From a bacterium (lineage in GTDB: Bacteria > Zhuqueibacterota > QNDG01 > JAFGCO01): a stretch of DNA of 64,000 bases. Location of the stretch: the NCBI GenBank assembly GCA_016932575.1, contig JAFGCO010000055.1, forward strand, positions 343,670 to 407,669, given 5' to 3'. The translations under genes were made by a program, and so were the position numbers. This document shows, in pieces, positions 19,109-28,049 of this stretch. The notes below the pieces were generated by a model. That model did not search any database. It was not told where the DNA came from and saw nothing but the letters and a program-made list of their open reading frames with translations. The number at the start of each line of letters is the position of its first letter. Position 1 is the stretch's first letter.

Positions 19109-21040
19109 TCACTTCACCAGCATCATCTTCCGGCTGGAAGAGAATGTCTGATCCGCTCCAATGGCCTGCATCCGGCAGAGATACACGCCGCTGCTCACAG
19201 CATTACCCGATTCATCTGTACCATTCCAGGATGCATGATGACTGCCTGCCTCCTGCCTGTCCTGGATCATCGTGCAGATGTGCCTGCCTTCTAAATTGTA
19301 AATGTTCAACGTAACCCGGGCCGGTTCGGGTAATGTATAAAGGATCCGCGTACTCGAATTGAACGGATTGGGGTGGTTCGGATGCAGGGAGAATGTGTCG
19401 GGCAAGCGGGACACATCCTCAATATCCGAAATATCTGTCTGAATGGTAAAGGGCCCAATTTTGTCATACATCCATGAATGGCCGGACGCCTCGATTTGAA
19501 TATAAGCCTGGGTTGTGGAAATCGAGGGGATCTGCCAGTCGTAAGATCCCGAGGATTCAATATTTGGTGCGATTATCTCCCAGGAATTGCCATTGTCGTA
19601 CGAAACGGCGATATCGACCCGTCCAATGCCATGAGAGATCCACTGGATTTCATGCGATTTTCCGGATTGGCAGGTATCCTTTACTTTTGGTGACAGGATA
19701 TCAATACGGACAAACTGCACACCACAAAAATCAGGAAATATCGCGGTCCCCATGCGGCTGGCATCGGTCCCGGTCATGTTGTCACTGCCCCACCAGCGGA
19801 TCATATTCTCGCGGGCCTCGTTATCCCGGTCATTGACCTGAACTTCAAATCCGATTTTTTTGCCCATGTCCGGTTCAAAGGGCAGATCTTCCACGGGAAT
19901 GACGCATTCAAAGGTGTAACCCTCGAGACCCGATTCCAGTTCGCCCCATGCGTAAACGCTGTTTGGAGCGCCTGTATCATGCCCTTCGTTAGTGACCCAG
20001 CGCATCTGGACATCATTGTCATCGTATGCGCCTTCAGTTTTTTCATTGCCTCCGTCAAAAAAAAGTTCAATACCGTCATTTTCATGGGCATGGACACCGG
20101 ACGTACAGAGTTCCTCGTCGAGCACTTCCATCCACAGATAAAAATGCTTGAAATCCCAACAGGTCTTGAATGTCATCTGAAGGTCTTCCCAGAATTCGAT
20201 CTCGGTAAAGCTGCCGTCAACCACATCATTATTGGTGTACACATAGGTGCCGGCATGAATGGCGGGAATATCCTTCCAGGCCGCATCCATAACACCATCG
20301 ATATCCAATAAGGATTCTAAGGGAAGCATATTCAGCACTTCGTCCGCTTCATAACCGATCAGCTCGGCGGTTCCGAACAAAGAGGGATCCTGCCATGCCA
20401 TGTTGTCCGTACCCCACCAGCGATACATGTGTTCGCGGCTTTCATTGTCACGGTCATTAATCTGAATCTCGAAACCGAACACTTCACCCTCTTCGGCCGC
20501 AATGCTCAGGGGTTCCAGAGGAAATGCGACTTCGAGGATCCAGCCAAAAGCATCACCGTCAATGGCTTCCCACTCGTCTGTGGCGGCTTCGGTGCCTTCC
20601 GGACAACTGTCATACAGTGTGGCGTCCGAACCATCCTGAAGCTCGATACGTGTCTGAACGTCATCGGCCCCGTAGGTTGTGTCTTTATCATTTCCGGCGT
20701 CAAAATAAATCTCGGCGCTGTCATTCTCGTAAGAGTTGGCTGAACTTGAGCTGAGTTCATCATCCACAACTTTGATGAATATATAAAGATTGGTGTCATC
20801 CCATAAAACACGGGATTCAACAAACAGATCAAGATAGCCATCGACTTCCATAGATTCGCCATCGAGCTTTATACAGCGTTCGGTCGATGCTGCCCAGTAA
20901 ACAACGTCCATGTCACCATCGATCACCGGTGCGGTGACGGCTTTGTGAACCTGCCATACATCATCCTTGACATAGGCCATTGAGGCTGAAACAAAATACA
21001 TCATAGTCATACAAATCCATATATATGAGATTCGTCTCAT
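19109..21040 (-). CDS. T9SS-sorted protein with two CBM9-like domains
   Basis: 643 residues. A signal peptide (about 1-22) is followed by two carbohydrate-binding CBM9_1/DOMON-like domains (about 32-228 and 240-440; each has IDG..D..W, LYIFIKVVDDE or FYLWMEVLDEE, and the 'FEIQINDRDNESRE' or 'FEVQVNDRDNEARE' motif). An Ig-like segment follows (445-535), then a C-terminal sorting domain (about 552-643) with HPNHPNPFNSSTRILYTLPEP and SGVYLCRM, the type IX secretion tail. AAGGAGG lies five bases before the ATG. Likely cell-surface polysaccharide binding; no catalytic domain is visible. Confidence 0.85.
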   Translation of the reverse strand: MRRISYIWICMTMMYFVSASMAYVKDDVWQVHKAVTAPVIDGDMDVVYWAASTERCIKLDGESMEVDGYLDLFVESRVLWDDTNLYIFIKVVDDELSSSSANSYENDSAEIYFDAGNDKDTTYGADDVQTRIELQDGSDATLYDSCPEGTEAATDEWEAIDGDAFGWILEVAFPLEPLSIAAEEGEVFGFEIQINDRDNESREHMYRWWGTDNMAWQDPSLFGTAELIGYEADEVLNMLPLESLLDIDGVMDAAWKDIPAIHAGTYVYTNNDVVDGSFTEIEFWEDLQMTFKTCWDFKHFYLWMEVLDEELCTSGVHAHENDGIELFFDGGNEKTEGAYDDNDVQMRWVTNEGHDTGAPNSVYAWGELESGLEGYTFECVIPVEDLPFEPDMGKKIGFEVQVNDRDNEARENMIRWWGSDNMTGTDASRMGTAIFPDFCGVQFVRIDILSPKVKDTCQSGKSHEIQWISHGIGRVDIAVSYDNGNSWEIIAPNIESSGSYDWQIPSISTTQAYIQIEASGHSWMYDKIGPFTIQTDISDIEDVSRLPDTFSLHPNHPNPFNSSTRILYTLPEPARVTLNIYNLEGRHICTMIQDRQEAGSHHASWNGTDESGNAVSSGVYLCRMQAIGADQTFSSSRKMMLVK

Positions 21041-21070
21041 AGGTGCCTCCTTATGACGACAATATCGCAG

Positions 21071-21099
21071 AATTTAAAGAAAAATCTTGATTCGGACAA
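21071..21099 (-). promoter_or_regulatory. Candidate sigma-70 promoter of the CBM9 gene
   Basis: On the minus strand TTGTCC, a 17-base spacer and TAAATT. The start of transcription would be near 21064, about 24 bases before the ATG. Confidence 0.4.
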
Positions 21100-21290
21100 T
21101 TTAAAATGAAAATTTTTGATCGTGGTTCAACGTAATGATTCATCAAGATAAAAACAAGCATTTTTTTTGTCGGATTTCCTGGTTTTATGAGTAAATTTGG
21201 TATTGCGGTTTAAAATGGAAAATGGTGCTGTTGAAAATGAATGACGGATATTTGCTTTAATATTCAATATGATGTGATTGAAAGCACCCT

Positions 21291-21320
21291 CCCTGGATTC
21301 CCGCGTGCGCGGGAATGACA
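21291..21320. repeat. Interspersed palindromic repeat ('ATTCCCGCG..CGCGGGAAT' type)
   Basis: ATTCCCGCG (21297-21305), TG, CGCGGGAAT (21308-21316), flanked by CCCTGG and GACA. The sequence class 'CTGGATTCCCGC...GCGGGAATGAC' is a very widespread dispersed intergenic element in bacterial genomes, often mistranslated as 'SFPRTRESRE'. One copy seen here. Confidence 0.75.
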
Positions 21321-21396
21321 AAAAGAAGCCGCACCAGGCGTGATCTGAGATAAAGATGATACACTAAAATGAACAAACTTGCAATCCCGTCTGATC

Positions 21397-21420
21397 GCCC
21401 GGGATTTCCTGATCCCGGGC
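21397..21420. repeat. Perfect 9-bp stem-loop GCCCGGGAT/ATCCCGGGC
   Basis: A 9-bp perfect inverted repeat (10 bp if the flanking C-G pair is counted) with a 6-base loop, 200 bases before the DUF362 gene. No T tract follows, so it is not an obvious terminator. Could be an RNA structure or a protein-binding site. Confidence 0.5.
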
Positions 21421-21620
21421 GTGTATTGGGAAAGGATATTTATCCTGCTGGGTGGCGGGTGAGAGATAGTTAGATTGTATTTTTACTGTTTTAACACAGT
21501 CTATTAAAACGGGGACACAGCCTGACGCAATTCGTTTAATTTTTTCTTTGATTTTTCAGTGCATTACCATTACCTTAAAATTGATATATCATTTTCATCC
21601 AATCGATTGGAGACCGAATC

Positions 21621-22838
21621 ATGAAAAAAGAATCCCCCTCTCAGGTCACCTCAATCCCTGTATCCAGCGAAAAATCATCCAGCCTGTCGAGACGGCAGTT
21701 TTTTAAGGCCGGGGGTTTGGTTACGGCCGGATTTCTCATTGACTCCTGCATGAAAAAACAAAATCCGCTTGAACCTGCATCGATGCTTTCGAAAAATGCG
21801 GATTCACTCTTGACCCATCCCTCGAACGGAACCCTGTCTCAGGTTGCGACTGCGACTCAGACCGACTATGATCCCGAATCATTGAAAGCGACCATTCAAT
21901 CCTGCTTTGAAGCCATTGGCGGAATCGGCGATCTTGTGAAGACCGGGGATACGGTCGGACTGAAGCTGAACATGACCGGCGGAGAGTACAATGCTGCAAA
22001 AACGAACCGTCTTTACGGGCTTGACGCGACCGAGACCTTCTGGTCGCATCCCGAAATTCTCCGCGCCGTGGGTGAATTGCTGAAAGATATGGGTGCGGGC
22101 CGGCTTCTTGTTTTCGAAGCCAATTATGACTGGGCTTCGGTCACTGACTGGGGATACCTGGACGTTGTCAATGCTCTGGGTGCAGAATATATCGACTTGA
22201 ACAGTGCGGATCCTTATGACGATTTCACGGAAGTACCCGTTGATAATCCTCTGACGCACTGGACTTCTTATTTTCACAACGGTGCATTGTATGACGTGGA
22301 CTGTTTTGTCTCACTGCCCAAATTCAAGCGCCACCAGGGTGCTGGTGTCACCGGTGCGTTAAAAAACATGATCGGTTCAGTGCCTTTGTCCAAATACCAG
22401 AAAAGCGGGGCCTGGCGGGAAAAACTGCATTGCCCGGACAGCCTGACGGATTCAAATTCTTACGAAGGTCTCCGGAATCTGGTACGTACCATTGTGGATC
22501 TCAACCGAATCCGGCCCACGCATTTGACTGTGACGGACGCGATCCTGACCGCGGACAACGGCGAAGGCACCTGGATCAACGGATTCACGCCGCTCAGCCT
22601 GAATACACTGATCGTCAGTAAAGATCCGGTGGCCGCGGATTCCATCGGAACCACCCTGTTTGAATTCGATCCCACAGCGGCGGACAAAGAAGGCCCCTTT
22701 GCGCCGGATTCCATGCCCGCCAATTTTGCGGGTACGGACAATTATCTTCGCATTGCGGATGAGCAGGGACTGGGAAATCACAATCCGGATCAGATCGAAG
22801 TGATTGATGCCACGGTGAGTACGCTTGTGGAAGCCTGA
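21621..22838 (+). CDS. Tat-exported DUF362 protein
   Basis: 405 residues. The N-terminus has a twin-arginine signal SRRQFFKAGG followed by a hydrophobic stretch ending FLIDSC, which resembles an imperfect lipobox, so it may be a Tat-exported lipoprotein. The rest is a DUF362 domain: VGLKLNMTGG, HPEILRAVGELLKDMGAGRLLVFE, VSLPKFKRHQGAGVTGALKNMIGSVP and the final VVAADSIGTTLFE-like segment. No ferredoxin-type Cys clusters are present, so this is the stand-alone version. Function unknown. GGAG lies about eight bases before the ATG, and a strong terminator follows. Confidence 0.85.
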   Translation: MKKESPSQVTSIPVSSEKSSSLSRRQFFKAGGLVTAGFLIDSCMKKQNPLEPASMLSKNADSLLTHPSNGTLSQVATATQTDYDPESLKATIQSCFEAIGGIGDLVKTGDTVGLKLNMTGGEYNAAKTNRLYGLDATETFWSHPEILRAVGELLKDMGAGRLLVFEANYDWASVTDWGYLDVVNALGAEYIDLNSADPYDDFTEVPVDNPLTHWTSYFHNGALYDVDCFVSLPKFKRHQGAGVTGALKNMIGSVPLSKYQKSGAWREKLHCPDSLTDSNSYEGLRNLVRTIVDLNRIRPTHLTVTDAILTADNGEGTWINGFTPLSLNTLIVSKDPVAADSIGTTLFEFDPTAADKEGPFAPDSMPANFAGTDNYLRIADEQGLGNHNPDQIEVIDATVSTLVEA

Positions 22839-22891
22839 TTAAAGACGAATCTTGAAGACAGTATTTTAGAGTTTAAAAATATCGGCAGCAC

Positions 22892-22921
22892 AAAAAAGTC
22901 CGGCGGGTGCCGGACTTTTTT
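22892..22921 (+). terminator. Rho-independent terminator after DUF362 gene
   Basis: AGTCCGGC (22897-22904), loop GGGT, GCCGGACT (22909-22916), with an A-run before and a T-run after the stem. Well formed and probably works in both directions. Confidence 0.9.
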
Positions 22922-22970
22922 ATTCTTCCTATATTTACAGCACTGCAGTGTGCCGTTAATTGAAAATCCC

Positions 22971-22999
22971 TTGCCCGAAATCCAATAATTCCGTATTTT
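22971..22999 (+). promoter_or_regulatory. Promoter touching the K+ channel start codon
   Basis: TTGCCC, 17-base spacer, TATTTT, then only seven bases to the ATG at 23007. No Shine-Dalgarno is present, so the transcript may be leaderless. Confidence 0.45.
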
Positions 23000-23006
23000 A
23001 AGATGT

Positions 23007-23834
23007 ATGGACGCTCCGTATGAAAAAAACCGGATCAGCGGATGGCGAAAGAGACTGTTCGAGGTCATTTTTGAAGCGGATACTCCGGCAGGCAAGTGGT
23101 TCGATGTTTTACTGATCCTGAGTATTCTGGCCAGTGTGCTGGTGGTTTTTCTGGACAGTGTCCGTTCGGTTCGCGCAGAGCATGGCCAGTGGCTCTATGG
23201 TCTGGAATGGACATTTACCCTTCTGTTCACTGTTGAATATATGTTTCGTATTTTATGTGTCCAGCGGCCCCGGCAATATATATTCAGTTTTTTCGGAATC
23301 GTCGACTTCCTGGGTGTAATGCCTACCTATCTCAGCCTGTTTGTTCCCGGCACGCAATATTTTTTTGTGATCCGTATTCTTCGTGTGCAGCGGATTTTTC
23401 GTGTCATGAAACTGGTTCAGTATCTTGATGAACTGCAGCTGTTTTTTCGTGTGATCAAAGCAAGCCGGAAGAAAATCGCTGTTTTTTTGGTCATGGTTTT
23501 GATCATTACTGTCATTGCTGGATCTTTGATGTATGTCATCGAGGGAGAGATCAATGGATTTACAAGCATTCCCCGCAGTGTATACTGGGCCATTGTTACC
23601 ATGACCACGGTGGGCTATGGCGATATCTCGCCGAAAACCGGCCTTGGGCAAGCGCTGGCCGCTTTGCTGATTATTCTGGGATACAGTATTATTGTGGTTC
23701 CCACCGGTATTGTCTCTGTGGAAATGTCTCATCAATATCCTGCGGTCAAAACCAGGGTTTGTGCCAATTGCGGCACAGAGAGCCATGAAACCGATGCGCG
23801 ATATTGCCGCATGTGCGGATCACAGTTACCATGA
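23007..23834 (+). CDS. Voltage-gated K+ channel with C-terminal zinc ribbon
   Basis: 275-residue six-helix potassium channel. Helices S1-S3 occupy about 33-110, S4 carries regularly spaced arginines (RILRVQRIFRVMK, 123-135), and the pore has the selectivity filter TVGYGD (201-206) between two helices. After S6 there is a short zinc ribbon with CANC (252-255) and CRMC (267-270), an unusual cytoplasmic tail for this family. The pore is intact, so it should conduct K+. The gene begins almost on its promoter, and the next gene follows after 28 bases. Confidence 0.92.
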   Translation: MDAPYEKNRISGWRKRLFEVIFEADTPAGKWFDVLLILSILASVLVVFLDSVRSVRAEHGQWLYGLEWTFTLLFTVEYMFRILCVQRPRQYIFSFFGIVDFLGVMPTYLSLFVPGTQYFFVIRILRVQRIFRVMKLVQYLDELQLFFRVIKASRKKIAVFLVMVLIITVIAGSLMYVIEGEINGFTSIPRSVYWAIVTMTTVGYGDISPKTGLGQALAALLIILGYSIIVVPTGIVSVEMSHQYPAVKTRVCANCGTESHETDARYCRMCGSQLP

Positions 23835-23862
23835 CCGATTCTGGAAATCGGAGAAGGATGAT

Positions 23863-24708
23863 ATGCAAATCAGACAGATGACCCCTACTGATATGAATGT
23901 TGCGGTTGAATTGGCAACCCGCGAGAATTGGTATAGTGAAAATCAAGAGGTTTTCCGCGCATTTTTATTTCACGATTCCAAAGGATGCTTTATTGCCGAG
24001 AAGGGTGAAGAACCTGTAGGGATCTGTATTGCCACGCCCTATACACATGCCGGTTTCATCGGCGAATTGATTGTTGCTGAGGAGCACCGGGGGCAAGGCA
24101 TCGGATCCATGCTTTTAAAAAAGGCAATTGAATATTTACAGACAAAGGGGATTCAGAGTATTTACCTGGACGCGGTACCCAAGGCCGTAACTCTCTATGA
24201 GCGTCAGGGATTTCATCGGGTATGTTCTTCTTTGCGATTTACCGGCAAGCCCGAAGGAAAGGAAGATGATCATGTCCGGGCCATGCGCAAGTGGGATCTT
24301 GATCCGGTTTGCAGGTTGGACCGGAATGCTTTTGGAGATGACCGGCATTTTTTTCTGAAGTGGATCAGTTTTATCGGTCCGGACTTTGCAAAAGTGTTCG
24401 CGAAAGATAAAGTCATTATTGGGTATATCACAGGCCGCTATGTAAAAAACGGCGTCTCTGTCGGTCCCTGGGTGATGTCTCCAGATATTTTCAATCCTGA
24501 AAGGCTGCTGTTGTCTCTGGCGATGGAGACACTGGATGAACCTCTCCATATCGGTGTGCTTGAGATCAATAAAAAGTCCATACAGCTGCTTCGATCACTG
24601 GGATTTCAGGAGAAAGAAAATCCCTCTGTTCGAATGGCATGGGGCAAAGAAAAAGATCTTGGCACCGCTTCAACATGTTTTGCCATTGGTTCCCCGGCAA
24701 AAGGATGA
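23863..24708 (+). CDS. GNAT-family N-acetyltransferase
   Basis: 281 residues from ATG 23863, supported by GGAGAAGGA just upstream; the same frame is open further left but that part overlaps the channel gene. The first half is a GNAT domain with the acetyl-CoA loop EEHRGQGIGSMLLKKA and a later LYERQGFH. The second half (AMRKWDLDPVCRLDRNAFGDDR...VMSPDIFNPERLL...) resembles the YitI-type C-terminal acetyltransferase domain. Substrate unknown. It is followed closely by a MATE transporter, which may form a detoxification pair. Confidence 0.85.
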   Translation: MQIRQMTPTDMNVAVELATRENWYSENQEVFRAFLFHDSKGCFIAEKGEEPVGICIATPYTHAGFIGELIVAEEHRGQGIGSMLLKKAIEYLQTKGIQSIYLDAVPKAVTLYERQGFHRVCSSLRFTGKPEGKEDDHVRAMRKWDLDPVCRLDRNAFGDDRHFFLKWISFIGPDFAKVFAKDKVIIGYITGRYVKNGVSVGPWVMSPDIFNPERLLLSLAMETLDEPLHIGVLEINKKSIQLLRSLGFQEKENPSVRMAWGKEKDLGTASTCFAIGSPAKG

Positions 24709-24718
24709 TATTCCCTTT

Positions 24719-26083
24719 ATGAAAACGTCTCCATCGAGCGATCAGGCCAAATTGACAGATGGCCCTATCGGCAGCACACTGTTACATCTGACCCTGCCTA
24801 TGATTGTGAGCATCGTGAGTATGGTGGCATTTAACCTGATCGACACCTATTATATTGGTCATCTGGGTACCCGTGAACTGGCGGCTATCAGTTTCACATT
24901 TCCTGTGGTATTTGTCATATCCGGACTGACCATGGGCATGGGCATCGGTGCTTCGGCCGTGATTTCCCGTGCTATAGGCGAGGGCAACCAGGAGAAGGTC
25001 CGGCGTCTGACCACAGACAGCCTGATTCTCGGCCTCATGATTACGGCTCTGTTTATCGGGCTGGGGTTGTTTTTTTTCCATTCCATTTTCTCTTTACTTG
25101 GTGCCGATATTGTCATGCGCCAATTGATTTTCAAGTACATGCGAATCTGGCTGCCGGGCATGATTTTTCTGGTCATTCCCATGGTCGGCAATAATGCGAT
25201 TCGGGCTACAGGCGATACCAAAACACCGAGTCTCATTATGCTTATCGCGGTGGTCGTCAATGCAGTATTAGATCCTCTGTTCATTTTCGGCATCGGCCCA
25301 TTTCCGCGTCTGGAACTGGCCGGAGCCGCTCTGGCCACTATTTCGGCCCGAACTCTGACCATGATCGTTTCACTTTATGTGCTGATTGGCAGGGAAAAGA
25401 TGGTCAGTTTCGTCTGGCCGTCTTTAAAATCGATGTACCATTCCTGGAAATACATTTTATATATCGGTCTGCCTGCAGGTGCCACCAATATCATCATTCC
25501 TGTGGGTACGGGTATTCTGACACGCATGCTTTCCGGATACGGACCTGAAGTCGTAGCTGCTTTTGGCATCGGTACCCGGATCGATATGTTTGCCCTGACC
25601 GTGATCATGGCGCTGGCCACGGCGCTGGCTCCCTTTGTCGGACAAAATCTTGGGGCGGGAAGACACTGCAGGGTTCGTCGCAGCATTGCTCTCAGTCAGC
25701 GGTTTTCATTGATCTGGGGGTTTTTTATGGCCGTCTTGTTGATATTTTTTAGAGGTATCATTGCCCGTCAGTTCAATGCCGATCCCTCAGTGATTAAATC
25801 GGTTCAAATCTATCTTCAAATTGTCCCCATTGGATATGGTATGCAGGGTATCTTTATCCTCTCTACAAGGTCCATGAATGTACTGCATCGTCCTCTTCCT
25901 GCAGCCGGAATGAATGTGCTGCGTATGTTCGGATGTTTTATTCCACTGGCAATCATGGGAAATACAGTCTGGGGATTTCAGGGCGTCTTTCTTGCCAATC
26001 CCCTCACAAATATACTTTCAGGGCTCGCCGTCTATTTCTGGCTGAAAAGACTATTATGCAGTGATAACCGCGGATTGAAGTGA
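24719..26083 (+). CDS. MATE-family efflux transporter
   Basis: 454 residues from ATG 24719 (AAGGATG about a dozen bases upstream; the frame open further left overlaps the acetyltransferase gene). Twelve predicted helices in two related halves, beginning with GPIGSTLLHLTLPMIVSIVSM and DTYYIGHLGTRELAAIS, and repeated 'GIGASAVISRAIGEGN' and 'ALAPFVGQNLGAGR', typical of the DinF/NorM group. It exports cationic or other toxic compounds in exchange for Na+ or H+. The stop overlaps the start of the next gene (TGATG). Confidence 0.93.
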   Translation: MKTSPSSDQAKLTDGPIGSTLLHLTLPMIVSIVSMVAFNLIDTYYIGHLGTRELAAISFTFPVVFVISGLTMGMGIGASAVISRAIGEGNQEKVRRLTTDSLILGLMITALFIGLGLFFFHSIFSLLGADIVMRQLIFKYMRIWLPGMIFLVIPMVGNNAIRATGDTKTPSLIMLIAVVVNAVLDPLFIFGIGPFPRLELAGAALATISARTLTMIVSLYVLIGREKMVSFVWPSLKSMYHSWKYILYIGLPAGATNIIIPVGTGILTRMLSGYGPEVVAAFGIGTRIDMFALTVIMALATALAPFVGQNLGAGRHCRVRRSIALSQRFSLIWGFFMAVLLIFFRGIIARQFNADPSVIKSVQIYLQIVPIGYGMQGIFILSTRSMNVLHRPLPAAGMNVLRMFGCFIPLAIMGNTVWGFQGVFLANPLTNILSGLAVYFWLKRLLCSDNRGLK

Positions 26084-26904
26084 TGAGTTCTCAAAAAATG
26101 AAAACGCATGTCCAGGTCAACTTGAGCGGACTTATTGTACCGCTGACGACTCCTTTCGATGACCGGGGCACAATCAACCAGATCGCATTGATCGAACATC
26201 TGGGATTTCTGGCCGACCACGGCATTCAACGCATTCTGGTAGCGGGGACCACGGGAGAGTTTTTCTCATTGCTTCCGGAAGAGCGCAGACAGCTGCTTGG
26301 TTTATCCCGTCGTTATTTTCAGGGTGCTGTCTTGTTTCAGGCCGGGACCGAAAGTTTGGCCCTCACACTTGAACAGATTCGCTGGGCAGAAGACTTCGGC
26401 GCGGATGCGGTGCTGACCCTGCCGCCCTACTATTATGCCGGCGCAACGCATCAAGGATTGATCCAGTATTTTCATGAGGTGGATAAAAATATCGGTCTGC
26501 CTTTGATTCTTTACAATTTTCCCAAGCATACCAGCCTGCCGTTTACACCGGAACTTCTCTCAGTGATATCTCATTTCGGATTGAAGGATTCATCTGCGGA
26601 TCTGGATTTGATTCCGGCCACTCCTCATTACTATCTAGGAGGCGATGCCCATATTTTAAGGGCTTTTCAAAAAGGCGCGTATGGCCTGGTCAGCGCCCGT
26701 GCCAATGCCTATCCCGAACTTTATATTAAAATGGAACAGGCATGTAAAGATGCGGATTGGGACCATGCCCGGGATCTGCAGGGCCAAATCAACCGGATTA
26801 TCAAGACAATTTGCAGTCCTGGGCAAATTAAGAAAGTCAAACAGGCGGTCCGGTCTGTTCTGAACAATTACCCTTCCAGGGTTCGTTTGCCTCTGTTGTC
26901 ATGA
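26083..26904 (+). CDS. DapA-family aldolase/lyase
   Basis: 273 residues, dihydrodipicolinate synthase/N-acetylneuraminate lyase superfamily. Motifs: GTTGE (56-60), the catalytic Tyr in LILYNFPKHT (Tyr-144) and the Schiff-base Lys in GLKDSSADL (Lys-168). Instead of sitting among lysine genes it is followed, with an overlap, by glycerate kinase. This points more to a 2-keto-3-deoxy-sugar-acid aldolase making pyruvate plus an aldehyde than to lysine synthesis, but the exact substrate is not visible. Start ATG 26083 (or GTG 26080) overlaps the MATE stop. Confidence 0.85.
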   Translation: MSSQKMKTHVQVNLSGLIVPLTTPFDDRGTINQIALIEHLGFLADHGIQRILVAGTTGEFFSLLPEERRQLLGLSRRYFQGAVLFQAGTESLALTLEQIRWAEDFGADAVLTLPPYYYAGATHQGLIQYFHEVDKNIGLPLILYNFPKHTSLPFTPELLSVISHFGLKDSSADLDLIPATPHYYLGGDAHILRAFQKGAYGLVSARANAYPELYIKMEQACKDADWDHARDLQGQINRIIKTICSPGQIKKVKQAVRSVLNNYPSRVRLPLLS

Positions 26905-28049
26905 AAAACAGACAATATCATTTTCTTCTGGCCCCGGATTCGTTTAAGGACAGCCTGTCCGCTCCGGAAATTTGTGATGCCATGGCCCGGGGAATTCGCC
27001 GGACTTGTCCGGATGCACGAATTACCTCTGTTCCTTTGTCGGACGGGGGAGAAGGCTTCACCCGGGCATTGACCGCTGCCGGGGGTGAGTGCCGGCGGTT
27101 CAAGGTGATGGGACCGTTGGGAGAATCGGTTCATGCCCATTACGGCCTGATCGATAAAAATCGAAAAACCGGTGTTGTTGAAATGGCCGCTGCCTCCGGC
27201 CTGCATTTGATTCCTGTATCGCGGCGCAATCCTCTGAACACCACCACATTCGGAACCGGAGAGTTGATCCGGAAAGTATTGAATCATGATGTGGATCAGT
27301 TGATTATCGGCATCGGCGGTTCCGCAACCCATGACCTGGGATGCGGTCTGGCCCAGGCGCTGGGCGTTCGGTTTTATGATTCATCCGGAGAAATCAGCCG
27401 GCCCATATGCGGCGGCCTGCTTGAAACGGTCCGCGCCGTTGAGATTCAGGGGCTGAATATTCGTTTGAAAGCTGTGGAAATAATGACTGCCAGTGATGTG
27501 AAGAATCCCCTGCTGGGCCCGCAAGGGGCGGCTTATACATATGCCCGGCAAAAAGGAGCAGACGATCAGATAATCGAAACACTGGAAAAAGGCAGTGGGC
27601 ATATTATCCGATTGATTGAGGAAGCCACCGGAAAATCTGTACGCGATGTTCCCGGAGCCGGTGCGGCCGGCGGACTCGGAGCCGGAATCATGGCATTTTT
27701 AGGATCCGCGATTACGCCCGGCATCGAACTTATTCTCGATCGGATTGGGTTTGATGAATTGCTGAACGGTGTGGATTATATTCTGACCGGTGAAGGCAAA
27801 ACCGACGCCCAGACCATTCAGGGGAAGACTGTATGGGGCGTTATTCAAAGGGCCAAAAAGCAGTCCGTGCCTGTGATTGTCCTTTCCGGGAGAGTTGAGT
27901 CCGGCGCCCGGATTCTTTATAATCATGGCGTCCAAATTATGGATTCTATATGCCCGAAGCGGGTTACGGAGGAAGACGCTTTGAAGAATACAAGATCCGA
28001 TATGATCCGCAAAGTGGCGCAGGTTGTCCGGAAATTGGTTCTCGCATAG
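26901..28049 (+). CDS. Glycerate kinase (GlxK type)
   Basis: 382-residue type I glycerate kinase. Motifs: LLAPDSFKDSLSA at the start, PLSDGGEGFTRAL, the long conserved IIGIGGSATHDLGCGLAQALG, and GAGAAGGLGAGIMAFLG with a final LTGEGKTDAQTIQGKTVWGV. It phosphorylates D-glycerate using ATP, feeding it to glycolysis. It overlaps the DapA-family gene by four bases (ATGA), so the two are translationally coupled: an aldolase yielding a three-carbon product and its kinase would form one short sugar-acid pathway. Confidence 0.93.
   Translation: MKNRQYHFLLAPDSFKDSLSAPEICDAMARGIRRTCPDARITSVPLSDGGEGFTRALTAAGGECRRFKVMGPLGESVHAHYGLIDKNRKTGVVEMAAASGLHLIPVSRRNPLNTTTFGTGELIRKVLNHDVDQLIIGIGGSATHDLGCGLAQALGVRFYDSSGEISRPICGGLLETVRAVEIQGLNIRLKAVEIMTASDVKNPLLGPQGAAYTYARQKGADDQIIETLEKGSGHIIRLIEEATGKSVRDVPGAGAAGGLGAGIMAFLGSAITPGIELILDRIGFDELLNGVDYILTGEGKTDAQTIQGKTVWGVIQRAKKQSVPVIVLSGRVESGARILYNHGVQIMDSICPKRVTEEDALKNTRSDMIRKVAQVVRKLVLA

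Larger units (their letters stand above)
21100..21620. other. Intergenic region between divergent genes
   Basis: About 520 bases without a convincing gene. It carries a short interspersed palindromic repeat (21291-21320) and a separate strong stem-loop (21397-21420). A 64-residue minus-strand reading frame here is simply the repeat read through and is not a gene. Confidence 0.6.

Noticed and set aside
23692..23862. Upstream extension of the acetyltransferase gene
   Set aside because: Overlaps the K+ channel out of frame; ATG 23863 has a strong ribosome site and begins the GNAT domain.
24536..24718. Upstream extension of the MATE gene
   Set aside because: Overlaps the acetyltransferase coding sequence; the MATE family starts near 24719.
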